Source: Spiroplasma cantharicola
Lineage (GTDB): Bacteria; Bacillota_I; Bacilli_A; Mycoplasmatales; Mycoplasmataceae
Direction of reading: 5' to 3'
DNA length: 64,000 bases
Assembly: GCF_001281045.1 (NCBI RefSeq)
Contig: NZ_CP012622.1
Coordinates: forward strand, 682,001-746,000
Made by a program: the position numbers and the translations under genes. Below the pieces are notes generated by a model that saw only the letters and a list, made by a program, of their open reading frames with translations, had not been told where the DNA came from and did no database searches. Each line of letters begins with the position of its first letter. Within the stretch, counting starts at the first letter, position 1. Below are positions 21,050 to 33,177 of the stretch, one piece after another.

Positions 21050-23525
21050 GCTTCATTTCCTCTCTTGTTTTTAAGTTTAAAACTTCTTTTTTTGTTCAAT
21101 TTAAATTATTCATTTCAGTTAATTCATAGGCAATATCAATAGAATTAATTGCATTTAAATAAACTTTTTTATAATCTTCTAAAATTTGATTTTTATTAAC
21201 ATTTAAATTATCAATAATATCAGATACTTCTTTATATTTTTGTGTGTTAAAAGTTTTTACTTCTTTTTCACAATTACTTAATTTTAATTCAAGTTCTTTA
21301 ATTTCAATTACTAACTCATTAAAATTTTCAGGTAATTTTAAGTTATTATATTTATTTGCAAAATAATTATATTTATCTAAATCTTTATCTTCTAGTTTTA
21401 ATATTTTATTATAAAGTTTTTCTTTTTTCATTTCAAATCTATTTATTATATTTTGTTTTTTAATTTCTTTTTTTTGTAAAGAGATTAAAGTATTTTCATA
21501 ATTTTTATAATTTTTATTAAAATCTTTAATTGCTAAAGTTTCTTTTGCTAATTCTTCTTTTAAAGATTTTAATTTAGTATCATCAAAATCAAAATTTAAT
21601 TTAACTGTTTTTAATAATAATTTATTGTTTTCTCTAAAGGCAATATACTCTGATTTACGATCTTGATACAACATCAATGTTAAAACTAATGCTGTAATTA
21701 AAGAAATAAATCCAGCTAAAATACCAAATACTATTCCCCATCCAATATCTAATCCCATTCAAGACATAATACCAGTTCCAGTTCTTCTATATTGAGCAAC
21801 TCCTAATACTCCTGCAACAAATCCTCCAACCAGTCCACCAACACAACCAAAAATAAATGGTTTTATTTTCGGTAAATTAATTCCGTAAATAATTGGTTCA
21901 GTTACACCAAATATAGCTCCAGGCAATGAAGCAAAGATAGCTTGTTTTGTTTTTTGATTTTTGCTAATAAAACTTAAAGCTAATACAGCTCCAATTTGTC
22001 CCATAATTGCTATTTGTAAACAAGCATACATAGCTGATGGGTCTCCATCATTCATTGGTAATGCAATCACAGTCACAACAGCAACGTGAGTTCCTGTTAA
22101 AACTAAAGGTTGCCATATCATTGCAAATATTCCCATACCTATTCCAAATGGTATTTTTCCTAATAAGATTACGAATTTTGCAATAAATTGCTCAATAATT
22201 CTAAAAAATGGGCCTACTGTAAATAGCATTATTAGGAATGTTGATAAGAAAACTAATGCTGGTCTAAAGACAATATCAACTGATGTTGGCATTCATTTTT
22301 TAATTCAATTATTTAAAAATACTAATAGTAAACCAGCACATATCATTGGTAAAACTGTACCCTCATAAGTTTTAATAACAATGGGATTTCCAAATAATGT
22401 AAATAAAGTTCATCCACTTCCAAATAAATATCTACTAGTTAATGCAGCTCCTAATCATATGGCAAGCCAGGGATCTCCATTAAAATATTTTACAGTACTG
22501 CATAAAAATACAATTCCCACTAATTCAATTCCTACTTTTGACATAATATACATTAAAGAACTAAATAAATCCAATTCCATTACTGATTGACCTGGTGCAG
22601 GATTTGAAATTACACCAGAAATTGCAAGAATAGCTTGTAATCCACTAATTACTCCTGTTCCAATTAAAATTGGAATAGTTGGAAAAACAATGGCAGTAAT
22701 AGCTCCCATGATTTTTTGCTTTCTTGGAACTTTTGTAATTTTTTGTTTTTCATCACTTGTTGATTTATTGTCAATTATTTTTTGACATTCATCTTTAACT
22801 TTGTAAACTTCTCCTCCAATAATTATTTGAAGTTCTTCACCATTTCAATTAATTCCCTTAGTCAATTCAATTTCTTTTAAAGCTTTTTCATTAACAAGAT
22901 CTTTATTAATAATTTTAAAGCGCAATCTTGTCATGCAATTGTGTACAAGAGATTGATTGTTTTTTCCACCAATAGCTTCTAGATATTTTAGAGCCAAAGA
23001 TTTATATTTACCTTCTCTTTTTTCAATTTTAATTTTATTATCTTTAATTATTTTTACATCTTCAATTTCTATTTCATAAATTAACTCACCTTTTTTAACT
23101 TTTTTTCCTTCATTTTTAATTGTTAATTTATATTTTGAAACCGAATTCAAATCTACTAATACTGGTGTTACTTTTGGCAAATTTGCAGCTTCAATAATTT
23201 TCCAATCAACTTTAACAATTTCATCACCAAGAGAAACTTCTTGACCTTGTTTTCCTAACAATGAAAATGGTTTACCTGAAAGCGCAACTGTTTCTAAACC
23301 AATATGCATTAAAACATTGTAATTATTTGTTGAAAAATATATTGCATGTTTAGTATCTGTGATTAATTCTATTCTTCCATCTTTTACCGGTGAATAAAAA
23401 ATATCTGAACTTGGTTCAATATAAACTCCATCACCTAAAGATTTGCTTGCAAAAACAGGGTCTGAAATATTTTCAATTGCTTTAACAATTCCATCTACAG
23501 GAGCATAAATTTTTATCTTTTCCAT
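21039..23525 (-). CDS. Beta-glucoside-type PTS EIIABC with C-terminal coiled-coil extension
   Basis: An 828-aa fused permease in the order EIIA (about 1-150, histidine in VLMHIGLETV), EIIB (about 195-270, cysteine in VHNCMTRLRF) and EIIC (about 280-620, with GVTEPIIYGINLP). Standard BglF runs B-C-A, so A comes first here. After the last membrane segment a Lys/Glu-rich stretch of about 200 residues (about 625-815), predicted by eye as coiled coil, is added. An AAAGGA site precedes the start. It is followed by the matching 6-phospho-beta-glucosidase. Confidence 0.9.
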
Positions 23526-23539
23526 ATATTTCCTTTCTT

Positions 23540-23557
23540 ATTAGAATTTTTTCTAAT
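23540..23557. promoter_or_regulatory. Inverted repeat upstream of beta-glucoside PTS gene
   Basis: ATTAGAA-TTTT-TTCTAAT, 7-bp arms, 15 bases before the PTS start. It could be a regulator site or a leader hairpin. The arms share ATTAG...CTAAT with the inverted repeat before the RpiR gene of the second beta-glucoside operon at 52.0 kb, but with different spacing. Confidence 0.3.
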
Positions 23558-23608
23558 TCATAATAATTTTAAGAAAAAATAAAAAATATTTGCATTTATT
23601 GAACTCGT

Positions 23609-24394
23609 TTATTTTTTATGAACTTGTTTAGTCAACTTAAAAATTAAGTTAGTTAATATTATATTAATTTGATTTAATCTTATTAATATTCTTGTTTCTC
23701 TAGTTAGACCACTTATTGACTTTATGGTAATTATCTTATTTAGATCATCTTGATATTTCACTACTTTTGAGAAATGAGACTCACTTGTAATAATTAAAAA
23801 ATTTATATTATTATCTTTTGCTATACTAATATAATTAAGAATTTCATCTATATCTAAGCCAGTCATAAAAAAAAATATTGTATCATTTGGTTTTAGTATT
23901 GTTAATAAACTTCTTTCAAATTTCCTATTATTATAATAAAAAGTTTGCTTATTATTATTAACAATTTGTGAAAAAAGAGTTAATAATTTAAAATCATTTT
24001 CTTGACTGCTAATAATTACTAATCTATTTGTTCTATTAATTTCTTGTACAAAAAAATCTACTTTTTTTTGGATTTCTAATCTATCTATAAAGTTATTTAT
24101 ATCTATTCAATCAATTAAATCTAATTCCTTGTCTTGATTATTAGTTTGTTCTTTTAAGCCATAAAATTCCATTTCAGCAATTAGCTTATGTAATAACTCG
24201 CCATATCCTTCATAACCAAGTTTTTTTGAAAAAAGAGTTAAAGTTGATTTTGAAATATTTAGTTTAAAAGAAACTTCTTTTGATTTTAAAAAAACATTAT
24301 TATAAGCATTTTTTAATATAAAATTTGCAATTTGATAATTTAGAGTTTTATCATTAGTTTTTATAACATTTTTAAGTTTTTCTCTGATTCTCAT
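23609..24394 (-). CDS. RpiR/MurR-family transcriptional regulator
   Basis: A 261-aa regulator: helix-turn-helix at about 1-80 (SKSTLTLFSKKLGYEGY) and a divergent SIS-like domain after about 110 (RLVIISSQENDF). It lies just upstream of the beta-glucoside PTS and glucosidase genes in the same direction and probably controls them. A run of 17 A (17 T on its own strand) at 24447-24463 lies in its promoter region. The SIS domain lacks the usual glycine-rich loop, so its ligand may differ. Confidence 0.85.
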
Positions 24395-24446
24395 ATGTGT
24401 ATCCCTACTTATTCATACAGTTTTATATATTAGTAATACTACATAT

Positions 24447-24463
24447 AAAAAAAAAAAAAAAAA
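24447..24463 (-). repeat. Homopolymer tract (17 A on plus strand) upstream of RpiR gene
   Basis: An unbroken 17-base A run, about 50 bases before the RpiR start. On the transcribed strand it is a T tract followed by TATATG and then TAATAT and TATAAA further down. The flanks differ from the TTGC...TATAAT setting seen at the lipoproteins, so it is not clearly a promoter spacer. Confidence 0.6.
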
Positions 24464-24514
24464 GAATATTTATATAGTATTGAATAACTATTTAAACATT
24501 CTTTAATTCTTTAA

Positions 24515-26995
24515 CTAATTATTTATAAGTTTATTATAATCAATTATAAATTTTTCTTTTAATTTAATTTGATAATCAACAATTGATTTTTGATAATCAT
24601 CTTTAATTAGATCAACTTGATTTGAATAATTTTCAAGATAATTTCTCTTATCAAATTTTTGTAAATTTACAACTTCTTGATTTTTTTTATTAGAGATTTC
24701 TTGTAAAGAGTTTTTTCTAGTTAATTTAGAATTTTTTATAAACTCTTTAATTTTATTGCTATTTTCTTTAATAAATAATTTTTCACTATCTTTTAATTGA
24801 TTGAAAGCATTTTTTGCAAGTTGAATTTGCTCTTTTGCTTCTATATTAATTTTTTGTTTTTCTTCTTTTAAATTATTAATTTCTTTATGAATATTATCTA
24901 AATCATTTTGAGTTTTTGCAGATTTTAATGAATCTTTTAAAACTAACATTTGATTTCTAATTTCTTCAATTTTTTCTTTTTTATTTTCAATAATTTGTTC
25001 CATTTTTAAAACATGATGTTCTTTTAAAGAACCAATATTTCCTTTATTTAAAATTAACAATGTTCCATAAACTAAAGTTGTTACAGTCACACCTGCTAAA
25101 ATTGCAATAAAGAATATTATTGTAAATCATCCATAAGGAACAGCACCTAAGATTGCTACAATTGGTCCCCCATGAGCTGCAAGATCTGTAACTTGAAATC
25201 CTCCAGCAATTGCTCCAGCAACCATTCCTCCAAGAACGTTTGCAATAATAGCTCTTTTTGGATCTCTAATAGCAAATGGAATTGCTCCTTCAGATATCCC
25301 AATTGTACCCATTATCATTGCTGAAATACCCATACCTCGTTCTTCATTTGTAAAAAATCTTTTAAATAAAATAGTACTTAATCCCATTGCCAATGGAGCT
25401 ACTGGAATAGCTGCTGCCATTGCTCCCATTGGTTCTGCAATAGGATTTTCTAATGTAACTAATGCAGAGCAAGTCACAAACGCAATTTTGTTGATTGGTC
25501 CACCCATATCAAATGAAGCCATTGCTCCTAATAAAATACCTAAACCAATTCCTAAACCAATACCAAAACTTTCACTTCTATATCCTGATTCAATAGCAGA
25601 TGATAATTGATTCATTAATCAACCAATTGGTCCACCCAAAATATAAATGAATAAAATTGATATTCCAATACCTGCTGTTAATGGAATAAAGAATATTGGC
25701 ATAACAGCTTTAAGTGATTTGTGAACTTTTCAAGTATTAACTCACTTTACATAATACCCAACTAATAAACCAGCTATGATTGCACCAATAAATCCTGTTG
25801 GTGTGCTAACTTCTGTCATTCCTGGTAATGGCATAAATTTAGATGCATCATTTCCAATAAATGCTCCTAGCATCGCTGGTGCAATTGCAGCTCTACCTGC
25901 AATTGAATTTGCAATAAATCCTGCTAAAATTGGAATCATTAATGCAAATGCAGCTCCACCAATTTTATCCATTACTGCTAATGGATTTCATGGATACAAC
26001 GGTTCACCATTTTCACCAATGGGTCCTCCTGTTCCTGCTGAGGGACCTCAAATTGCTTTAGCAATCCCAATTGAAAATGCTAAACAAATTCCCCCCATTA
26101 TAATTACAGGAATCATATATGAAATTCCAGCTAAAATATGTTGTAACACACCCTGCTTTGATTTATTCATACCTCCATCATTTTTAAACTCACTATTCAT
26201 TTGAATAGTTGCTTTGGCAAAAGCTTCATCGACTAATTTTAATGGTTCTTTTATTGCTCTTGCAACATGAGTTTGATAAACTGGTTTTCCATTAAAACGT
26301 TGTAAATTAACTTTAGTATCTGCTGCAATAATAACAACATCAGCATTTTCAATTTCTTTTGTTGTTAAGGGTGTACCAATCCCCTTACTTCCCTGAGTTT
26401 CAACACGAATGTTATATCCTGCTTTTGATAACTCAGAAAGTAATTTATCTTCAGCCATATATGTATGGGCAACCCCAACAACACAAGCTGTAACAGCCAC
26501 AATATTTTTACCTGATTTTTTATTATCATCTTGATTATTTTTTATAACAGCTTGCTTCACTTGAATTAATTTTGAAAACTCTTTTGAATCCTTTGCATCT
26601 TTTAATTTTTGTCTTAGTTTATCATCCATTAATTTTTTTGCAGTTTGACTTAAAATATCTAAATGTTCTTTTGAAGCATTCTCTGGAATAATAAGAGCAA
26701 TAATAACATTTGATGGTTGACCATCAAGAGCCTCTCATTCAATTCCATTTAAAGTTCTAATACAAATAATTGATGCTGATGTAATCCCCTTAACTTTTGC
26801 ATGGGGTATTGCAAAACCATCTTCAAATCCTGTTGTTCCTTGTTTTTCTCTATCATAAAAAGCTTTTAATAGTGATTTTGTATCTTGATAGATACCTAAT
26901 TCATTTGCCTTATTGCAAATGTACTTTAAAACTTCATCTTTTGAATTGAGATCAATATTTAAAAAAATGTTTTTTTCTTTATATATGTTTTCCAT
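24515..26995 (-). CDS. fruA: PTS fructose-type EIIABC with C-terminal coiled-coil extension
   Basis: An 826-aa fused permease: EIIA-Fru (about 1-150, histidine in FAIPHAK), EIIB-Fru (about 165-265, cysteine in VTACVVGVAHTYMA) and EIIC (about 290-655, with FDMGGPINK). A charged, coiled-coil-like tail of about 170 residues is added. It imports fructose or mannose/mannitol-like sugars. The start is the ATG at 26995, because the best promoter (TATAAT at 27037-27042) would begin transcription downstream of the in-frame ATG at 27034. An AAAGGA and a GGAG motif lie upstream of the chosen start. Confidence 0.88.
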
Positions 26996-27036
26996 ATTCT
27001 CCACTTTTTTCCTTTCAACTAGATTATTTTCCATTT

Positions 27037-27065
27037 ATTATAAAAAATCAACATATTATCTACAA
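27037..27065 (-). promoter_or_regulatory. Sigma-A-type promoter of the fructose PTS gene
   Basis: On the minus strand TTGTAG, a 17-base spacer, then TATAAT (27042-27037). Transcription would start near 27030, so an in-frame ATG at 27034 is too early and the next ATG at 26995 becomes the start. Confidence 0.6.
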
Positions 27066-27071
27066 AAGAAA

Positions 27072-27089
27072 AAAACCTAAAAAGGTTTT
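27072..27089 (-). terminator. Stem-loop terminator after manA
   Basis: AAAACC/GGTTTT stem with a six-base loop, A- and T-rich flanks, downstream of the manA stop on the minus strand. Confidence 0.5.
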
Positions 27090-27116
27090 ATAAAAATATG
27101 AGTCTTTTATATCTAT

Positions 27117-28028
27117 TTATGTTCAAGAAATAATGATTTCACACTTCCCAATTATTTCTAATTCTTTTAAATTATCAATACAAATAGCAGATTCTCCCAT
27201 TTTAAAATTAATATTGTTAATAGTGCAATTTCCATTTAAAATAGTTAACTGATATCATTTAATATTCTCTGGTTTTTTTCAAATAAATGCTTTACCAAAC
27301 TCAATTTTATTTTTTTCAAAAGAAAAGAATTCACAATTAAACTTAAGATTATCTTGTTTTCTAAGAATTATATCTTTTGAATCTGGAATTGAAAGATTAT
27401 CTAAACTTTCTTTAATATGCAACTCTCTTGGATTTCCTTTATCATCAACTCGATCATAATCGTATAGTCTATAAGTTATATCACTAGATCTTTGAAGTTC
27501 ATAAACTACAACTCCAGGAGTAATTGCGTGAATTTTTCCCGGCTCTACATAAAGAAAGTCTCCTTTTTTTACCTCAACTTCTTTTAGTAAATCTTTTCAA
27601 TTACCTTCTTGCATTAATTGTTTAAAGGAATCTAAATTATTTGCTTTATGACCATAAATTAATTTTGCGTCTTTTGGACAATCAATTACATACCAACTTT
27701 CTGGTTTTCCTAAAGAATTATGATGAACTTTTGCGTATTGATCATTTGGGTGAACTTGAACGGAAAGATAATCATTTGCTGTTATTATTTTTGATAACAA
27801 AGGAAAATCTAACCCATTAGAAATTCCAAATTTATCTCTATTTTTTTCAAAAAAATCCTTAAATGTAGTATTATCCTCTAACAAAGACATTCCATTTTCA
27901 TGTGCTGATATAAGTCATGCTTCACCAATATCGTTACTGGGAATATTAAATCCATATTCTTTTAATTTATTGCCCCCTCAAATTCTTTTCGAAAAGAAAG
28001 GTTTAATTTTAATTATTTTATTTGTCAT
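27117..28028 (-). CDS. manA: Mannose-6-phosphate isomerase, class I
   Basis: A 303-aa cupin-type zinc enzyme interconverting mannose-6-P and fructose-6-P. Seen are the opening PFFSKRIWGG, the zinc-binding VQVHPND, KPESWYV, and the second metal-site region PGKIHAITPG. The length is typical of the short Firmicute form. A GAGG site lies 9 bases before the start. It ends through a TGA tryptophan. It lies after a Cof-type phosphatase gene and before the fructose PTS gene, fitting mannose entry into glycolysis. Confidence 0.92.
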
Positions 28029-28065
28029 TTTTCATTACCTCTTTAATTATTTTATAATTTATTTT

Positions 28066-28929
28066 TTACTGGAATTCTTCCACAATTTCATTTAGTTTTT
28101 TTCCAACACCAGCATTTTGAACAGTATCAATAACTTCCTTTGAAAGTTCTTTAATTCCATCAATTGCATTTCCTACTGCATAGCAATTAGGAAATTGTTC
28201 AAACATTGGATAATCATTGTGTTCATCACCAAATAAATGAATGTCTTCTTTAGATAAATTAAATTTATCTAATAACTTATTTAAACCTCAACTTTTTGTA
28301 ACACCCTTTTTATAAATTTCAATTCTACAGTTATCTTCTTTTGGAAATTCCAAAGCTAATAAATCATATTCATTTACAACAGCTCTAACATATTCTAATT
28401 GCTTGTCATTTTTAATATTTGCAACTAACCCAGGAAAACTTTCATCTAAATCTAAACCTTTTTCAATTAATTCTTCTATACTTTCATAGTTGCATATAAC
28501 TTTTTGATCAGGAAAATGAGAAAAATCTAAATTAACCTTATTTTCCATTAGATAGTCAAATCAATCTTCGTTTTGAATAAAATGTGTTCTAAAGTCATTT
28601 GGAACGTTAATTTCAATTCCTGTATCTAAAAATTTTTCTAATAATTCCTTGATTTCCTCTTTTTTAAAATGTTTTTTTGCAATATACTTTAAAGTTTGTG
28701 GATCAATTACTGAAGCACCATTTGAACAAATTACAGGTAAATTAATATTTAATTCTCTAGCTGCAAAATCTGCTAAAAAATAGTTTCTACCTGTGACAAT
28801 TGTTAAACTATTATTTGATTTTTTTTGAAACTTTAACAATTGTTTTTTGTTTTCTTCACTAATAGTATCCAACTCAAAAATAATTGTACCATCCATGTCA
28901 GTCGCTGCTATTTTCTTAATTTTTCTCAT
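28066..28929 (-). CDS. HAD-superfamily sugar phosphatase, Cof type
   Basis: A 287-aa haloacid-dehalogenase hydrolase. Motif I ATDMDGTI with the catalytic aspartates is at residues 9-16, motif II is IVTGR, and motif IV is LFGDEHND near the C-terminus, with the C2-type cap between. Cof-family enzymes dephosphorylate sugar phosphates and other small phosphates. A GGAGGA site precedes the ATG. It is upstream of manA in the same direction. Substrate unknown. Confidence 0.9.
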
Positions 28930-29164
28930 TTTTATCCTCCATTACAAGATTATTTTATATTGAATTTTTCAAAAAATAATTTAATTATAAACTTATATTA
29001 GGTTTATACTTATTAGGTAATATAAATATAAAAATGTTCATATTACTTAATTTAGAAAATATTTAAGAAATAAATGGTTTAATTACTAAAATAAAAATTT
29101 AATATCTATAATTTTGATTACTTAAAATTTTTAGCATTTCTTAAAAAAAGAGAGGAAAATAAAA

Positions 29165-29812
29165 ATGACAAAAAGTTTAGAATTATTAAATAGTCGTATT
29201 TCTGCTAAAAGATATCAAAAAGATTTCAAACTATCTGATGAGCAAAAAAAAGAATTATTAGAATCTGTGAGATGAGCACCAAGTGCATTTGGAATGGAGC
29301 CATTTAAAGTTCTTTTAATTGAAAATGAAAAAATTAGAGAAGAAATTCTACCAGCTTGATGAAATCAAGTTGGAGTTACACAATCTTCAGCGATTATGAT
29401 CTGAGTTGGTTATAAAGAAGAATATTTAAAAACTATTCATTTTAAAGAGCAAACTGAAAGAAATATTCCTGCTGGATTTGAAAATATTAGAGAAGCAATG
29501 ATTGGAGGAGTTAATACTGTACTTACTACATTAGATATGACAATCAATGAATGAGTTGCAAGACAAGCCTATCTTTCATTGGGGACTGTACTTAATACAG
29601 CTCAAGAATTAGAAATTGATGTTTGTCCTAGTGAAGGTTTTGATTCAAATATGGTTGGAGAAGTACTTGCAAAACATAATTTAATCAATTTGGATAATGA
29701 AAAAGTATTGGTTGGAATGTTTATTGGAAAAGTTGATACTACTCAAGAATTTCATCACTCATTTACAAAAACAAGAAGACCAATTGAAAAAGCATATAAG
29801 ATTGTCAAATAA
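29165..29812 (+). CDS. Nitroreductase family protein
   Basis: A 215-aa FMN-dependent oxidoreductase. The FMN-phosphate motif SRISAKRY is at the N-terminus, WAPSAFG follows, and the C-terminal FMN-binding region is shortened. It likely reduces nitro compounds or quinones with NAD(P)H in the cytoplasm. It has an AGAGAGGA site, several TGA tryptophans and its own terminator, so it is monocistronic and divergent from the Cof-type gene. Confidence 0.88.
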
Positions 29813-29850
29813 AAATATATAACAAAGAAAAACAAGAAAAAATTAAAAAT

Positions 29851-29883
29851 AAAAACTCCAACATTTTAAAAGTTGGAGTTTTT
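29851..29883 (+). terminator. Terminator after nitroreductase gene
   Basis: AAAAACTCCAAC / GTTGGAGTTTTT, a 12-bp perfect stem with a 9-base loop, ending in a T run. Bases from here to 30097 contain no supportable gene. Confidence 0.8.
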
Positions 29884-30097
29884 ATTTTAAGTTTTATTCT
29901 AGGATAAGTTTTCTCTATAATAATTTATCTAGGATTTATTTAGTTTTACTTTCCTTTTTAATTTCTATTTTGAACTACATTAAAAAAATGAAATCAACGC
30001 AAAACTAAAAATTTACCAAGACAGAAATATTTTTAATACTAATATAAATATATTATTTTCTAATTCATTAAACGTAATATCTTTATAAGTTAATATT

Positions 30098-30982
30098 CTA
30101 TTTCTTTGTAAAGAATTTATCCAAATTATAAGCTATTTTTTTACTTTTACTTAATTTGTCATAATCTTCTTTACTAAGAACTTTTATTTCATATTTTTTA
30201 CTATTTTTATTTAATCTAATTCAGTTTCAAAATCCATAAAATGAATTAATTAAACTTGATCCTCATTGAATTATAAAAATAATTACTGTTGAACGCTCAA
30301 ATGAACTATTTTCAATATCTGCTAAAATAACACTTCACATAATTAAACACATTAAATTAGTTAATAATCATAATGTTCATTGGTCAACATACCTAAAAAT
30401 CATTAAAATAATTGCCATAGCACTTCCAATTAAAATAAATGAATCCAATCATACACTTTTTGCATCAGTAAACTCAATAAGTAAGAATGAATATGCAATT
30501 CAAACTACAATTAAAGAAACATAAATTACTATCATTGCTGGTCAAGATAAAAATCTTGACATAACATCTCCCTTATTATCTCTTTTTCTAAATCAAAGAC
30601 CAAAACCAATAATATTCATTGGAATATAAAAAGCTGCGTGCAAAATTATCGAACTAAATAAAGAGCCTTGTAAAAGTAATATGATATATAGAACAGAATT
30701 TGTTGCACCAACAATAAAAGCACTTATTTTACCTTTTGCTCCTAAAATAACCGCGATAGTTCCAGTGATACCTGCAAGTATTGATATTGCTTTATCTTTG
30801 GCAATAATTCCCAGAGTTAAAATTAAAGCTGTGGAAATAACTAGAAGCAAAATCTCAAATGCATTCCAACCTGATAATTCTGATTTTAAAAACTTTAAAA
30901 AAATATTTTGTTTCTTAATCTCTTTATTTTGTATACTTTGATTTTCTTCATGATCAAGATTTTCATTATTAGTAGTTTTCAT
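30098..30982 (-). CDS. pnuC: PnuC-family nicotinamide riboside transporter
   Basis: A 294-aa membrane protein. A charged 35-residue N-terminal extension is followed by about seven hydrophobic segments with the PnuC features GATNSVLYIILLLQ, the tryptophan-rich RYVDQWTLWLL and a C-terminal FYGFWNWIRL. It imports nicotinamide riboside or a related vitamin nucleoside by facilitated diffusion. The start overlaps the end of the PfkB kinase gene by 14 bases. With the ADP-ribosylglycohydrolase and PfkB kinase it forms a three-gene operon pointing to NAD-precursor or nucleoside salvage. Confidence 0.88.
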
Positions 30983-31883
30983 ATTGCTCCTTTAAGTAAT
31001 CAATTATTTTTTGATTCACAATTTTTGCTCCTTGAACCTCAACTATTTTACTTGCCACTAAATTTGCAAACTCTAGTGATTGTTCAATTGTTTTGCCACT
31101 TGATAAACTTAACATAATTGTTGCAACATGAGCATCCCCTGCTCCAAGAGTGTCAACAATTTTCTTTACTTTAAAACCCACAACTTTATTAAAAATTGTT
31201 CCGTCAAAATACGCTACTCCTTTTGAACCTAAAGTGACATATATAATATTTTTATTTTCTAAATATAAAGTTTTTATTGCTTGCTCTAAATTATTTATAT
31301 TTGTATAGTCTTGCAGTTCCTTTTCATTTAAATGTAATATTGGTTTTAAACTCATAATTTTTTTCATAACTTTTTTACTTATGGAAGTTATCATTGGTCC
31401 TGGACAAAAATAAATATTTTTATTTTTTAATTTTGCCAATTCATTAACAATTTTTTCTCCACCATTACTATAAGCTTTATAACCCTCAAAATAAATATTT
31501 TCATATTCTTTGAAATCAATTTCTTTAAATCACTGCTTTTCAAATTCTTCTTCCAAACCAGAATACGTTATAAAGGTTCTTTCACCATCTGGTTCTATCA
31601 AAGCAATACAATATCCATTATCTTTATAGTCTTTTTTTAAAAGTATATCATGCTCATCTTTTATAAGTTGTTGTTCAATAATTGAAGCAAAAACCCCTGT
31701 TCCTATTGGAACAAACAATGAGCAATCTTGATTAAATAATTTAAAAATATTTGCAACATTATAAGCACAACCACCAACATTAATTGTTCGCTCTTTTGAA
31801 ACAACATCTCCTGATCTTTGCGGTAAGTTTTTAACTTGCATCATTATGTCAACAATAGCAGAACCTATAATTAGAGTTTTCAT
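30969..31883 (-). CDS. PfkB-family carbohydrate/nucleoside kinase
   Basis: A 304-aa ribokinase-like kinase. The N-terminal glycine motif VGGCAYNVA, the central substrate loop and the catalytic-base motif DTLGAGDAHV with the anion-hole glycines are visible. The start at 31883 is chosen for its AGAAGGA site and the IIGSAIVDI opening; an ATG further upstream lies inside the preceding gene. It overlaps the ADP-ribosylglycohydrolase gene by 13 bases. In this setting ribose or a nucleoside is a likely substrate. Confidence 0.87.
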
Positions 31884-32887
31884 TTTGAAATATCCTTCTG
31901 TTTTCAATATCTTTCAATTTTTTCAATATAAAAATTCAAATTTATTTCATTACTTTCTTTAATTATTTTAACAAAATTATTATCTATTTTCTCAACACCA
32001 GTATATGCTCCACAAATTGCGCAAGCCATTGCTCCAATAGTATCGGTATCTCCTGCTAAATTTGCTGCAAGAAATGCAGCTTTATTAACATCTTTTGCAT
32101 AATATGCAATAGCAATTGCTGTTGGAACTGATTCGCTAATGTTTACACCTGCTCCAATAATATCATATAATTCATTTATAAATTCAATATCCTTGCCCTT
32201 AAAACGATTTGCAATATCAATTGCTAACTTAATTCTTTTTGTCATAGATGGACTATATGTTTCACTTCCTAGATCTAATGCTAATTTATCAACAACATAT
32301 AAATCTTCTAGAATTTCATTAAAATCACTTTTATAAAGTGCTGAGTTAACACACATTGCAATAATTGAAGCACCAGAAATTGTAATATCACTTGTATGAG
32401 TAACTTGTGAAACTTTAAAAACATAATCAACTAAATCCTTATGTTGGTTTGCTTTAAATAATAAACCTATTGGTGCAATTCGCATAGCAGAACCATTACT
32501 TAACGCTTTATTTGTTATTTCAATTGGGTTCAAATTTTTTTTAATCATTTTTAAGGACTCTTTTGAAGTTGGTCCTAAAATATTTTTTTTGAAAGCATTA
32601 TTCTGTTCAGCTCAATTTAATAAATTTTTAGCTATTATTTTTTTATCAGGAATAAAATTATTTTCAAATAGTGAATCTAAAATAACTAAAGCTTGTGCAG
32701 TATCATCTGTAAATTGTCCTTTTTTATAATTTTTTGCAATTTCATTTTCTTGGGGACCATCCAAAAACTCAGTAATATATCCTTTAAAAAATTCTCTAAC
32801 TTTTTTTCTTCCTCATAACTCTGAAGGCATTCCCATTGCATCTCCAATGGCCATACCATAAATTACACCCTCAATTTTGCTTTTCAT
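31871..32887 (-). CDS. ADP-ribosylglycohydrolase family protein
   Basis: A 338-aa protein of the DraG/ARH fold. The binuclear-metal aspartates are in GDAMGMPSE near the N-terminus, FTDDT at about residue 60, and GDTDTIGAM near the C-terminus. Family members hydrolyse N- or O-glycosidic ADP-ribose bonds, and relatives in metabolic operons may act as nucleosidases. It is the first gene of the operon with the PfkB kinase and PnuC. No toxin or target protein is visible nearby, favouring a metabolic role. Confidence 0.87.
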
Positions 32888-33177
32888 ATTCTCTCCTAAA
32901 ATTTTTCTATTATGTTTATAATTTAATAAAAACAAGATATTATTCCTTTAAAATTATCTCATTAAATAATATTAAAAAATTAATTATAAGAACATACAAA
33001 ATTTTGATGGCTTTTTATAAATATAAAGACATTTAATTTTCTCATTTTTCTAATTTACTTGATATTGTTAATAATCATTAATAATTAAGATATAGCCTAA
33101 GTATGAATGAGAAAAATATAGTCAATCTATAAAATAGTTGTAAACTTACCTTTAATTAAATAATTATTTTATAAAAT

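Noticed and set aside
20902-21099. Minus-strand frame of 65 codons and a similar one at 48469-48654
   Set aside because: Both lie in another frame inside or across the GH1 glucosidase starts, whose own frames carry all conserved motifs.
25776-26204. Plus-strand frame of 142 codons
   Set aside because: It is the complement of the glycine/alanine-rich fructose EIIC domain.
27000-27034. Earlier ATG for the fructose PTS protein
   Set aside because: It lies at or before the predicted transcript start and has no ribosome site.
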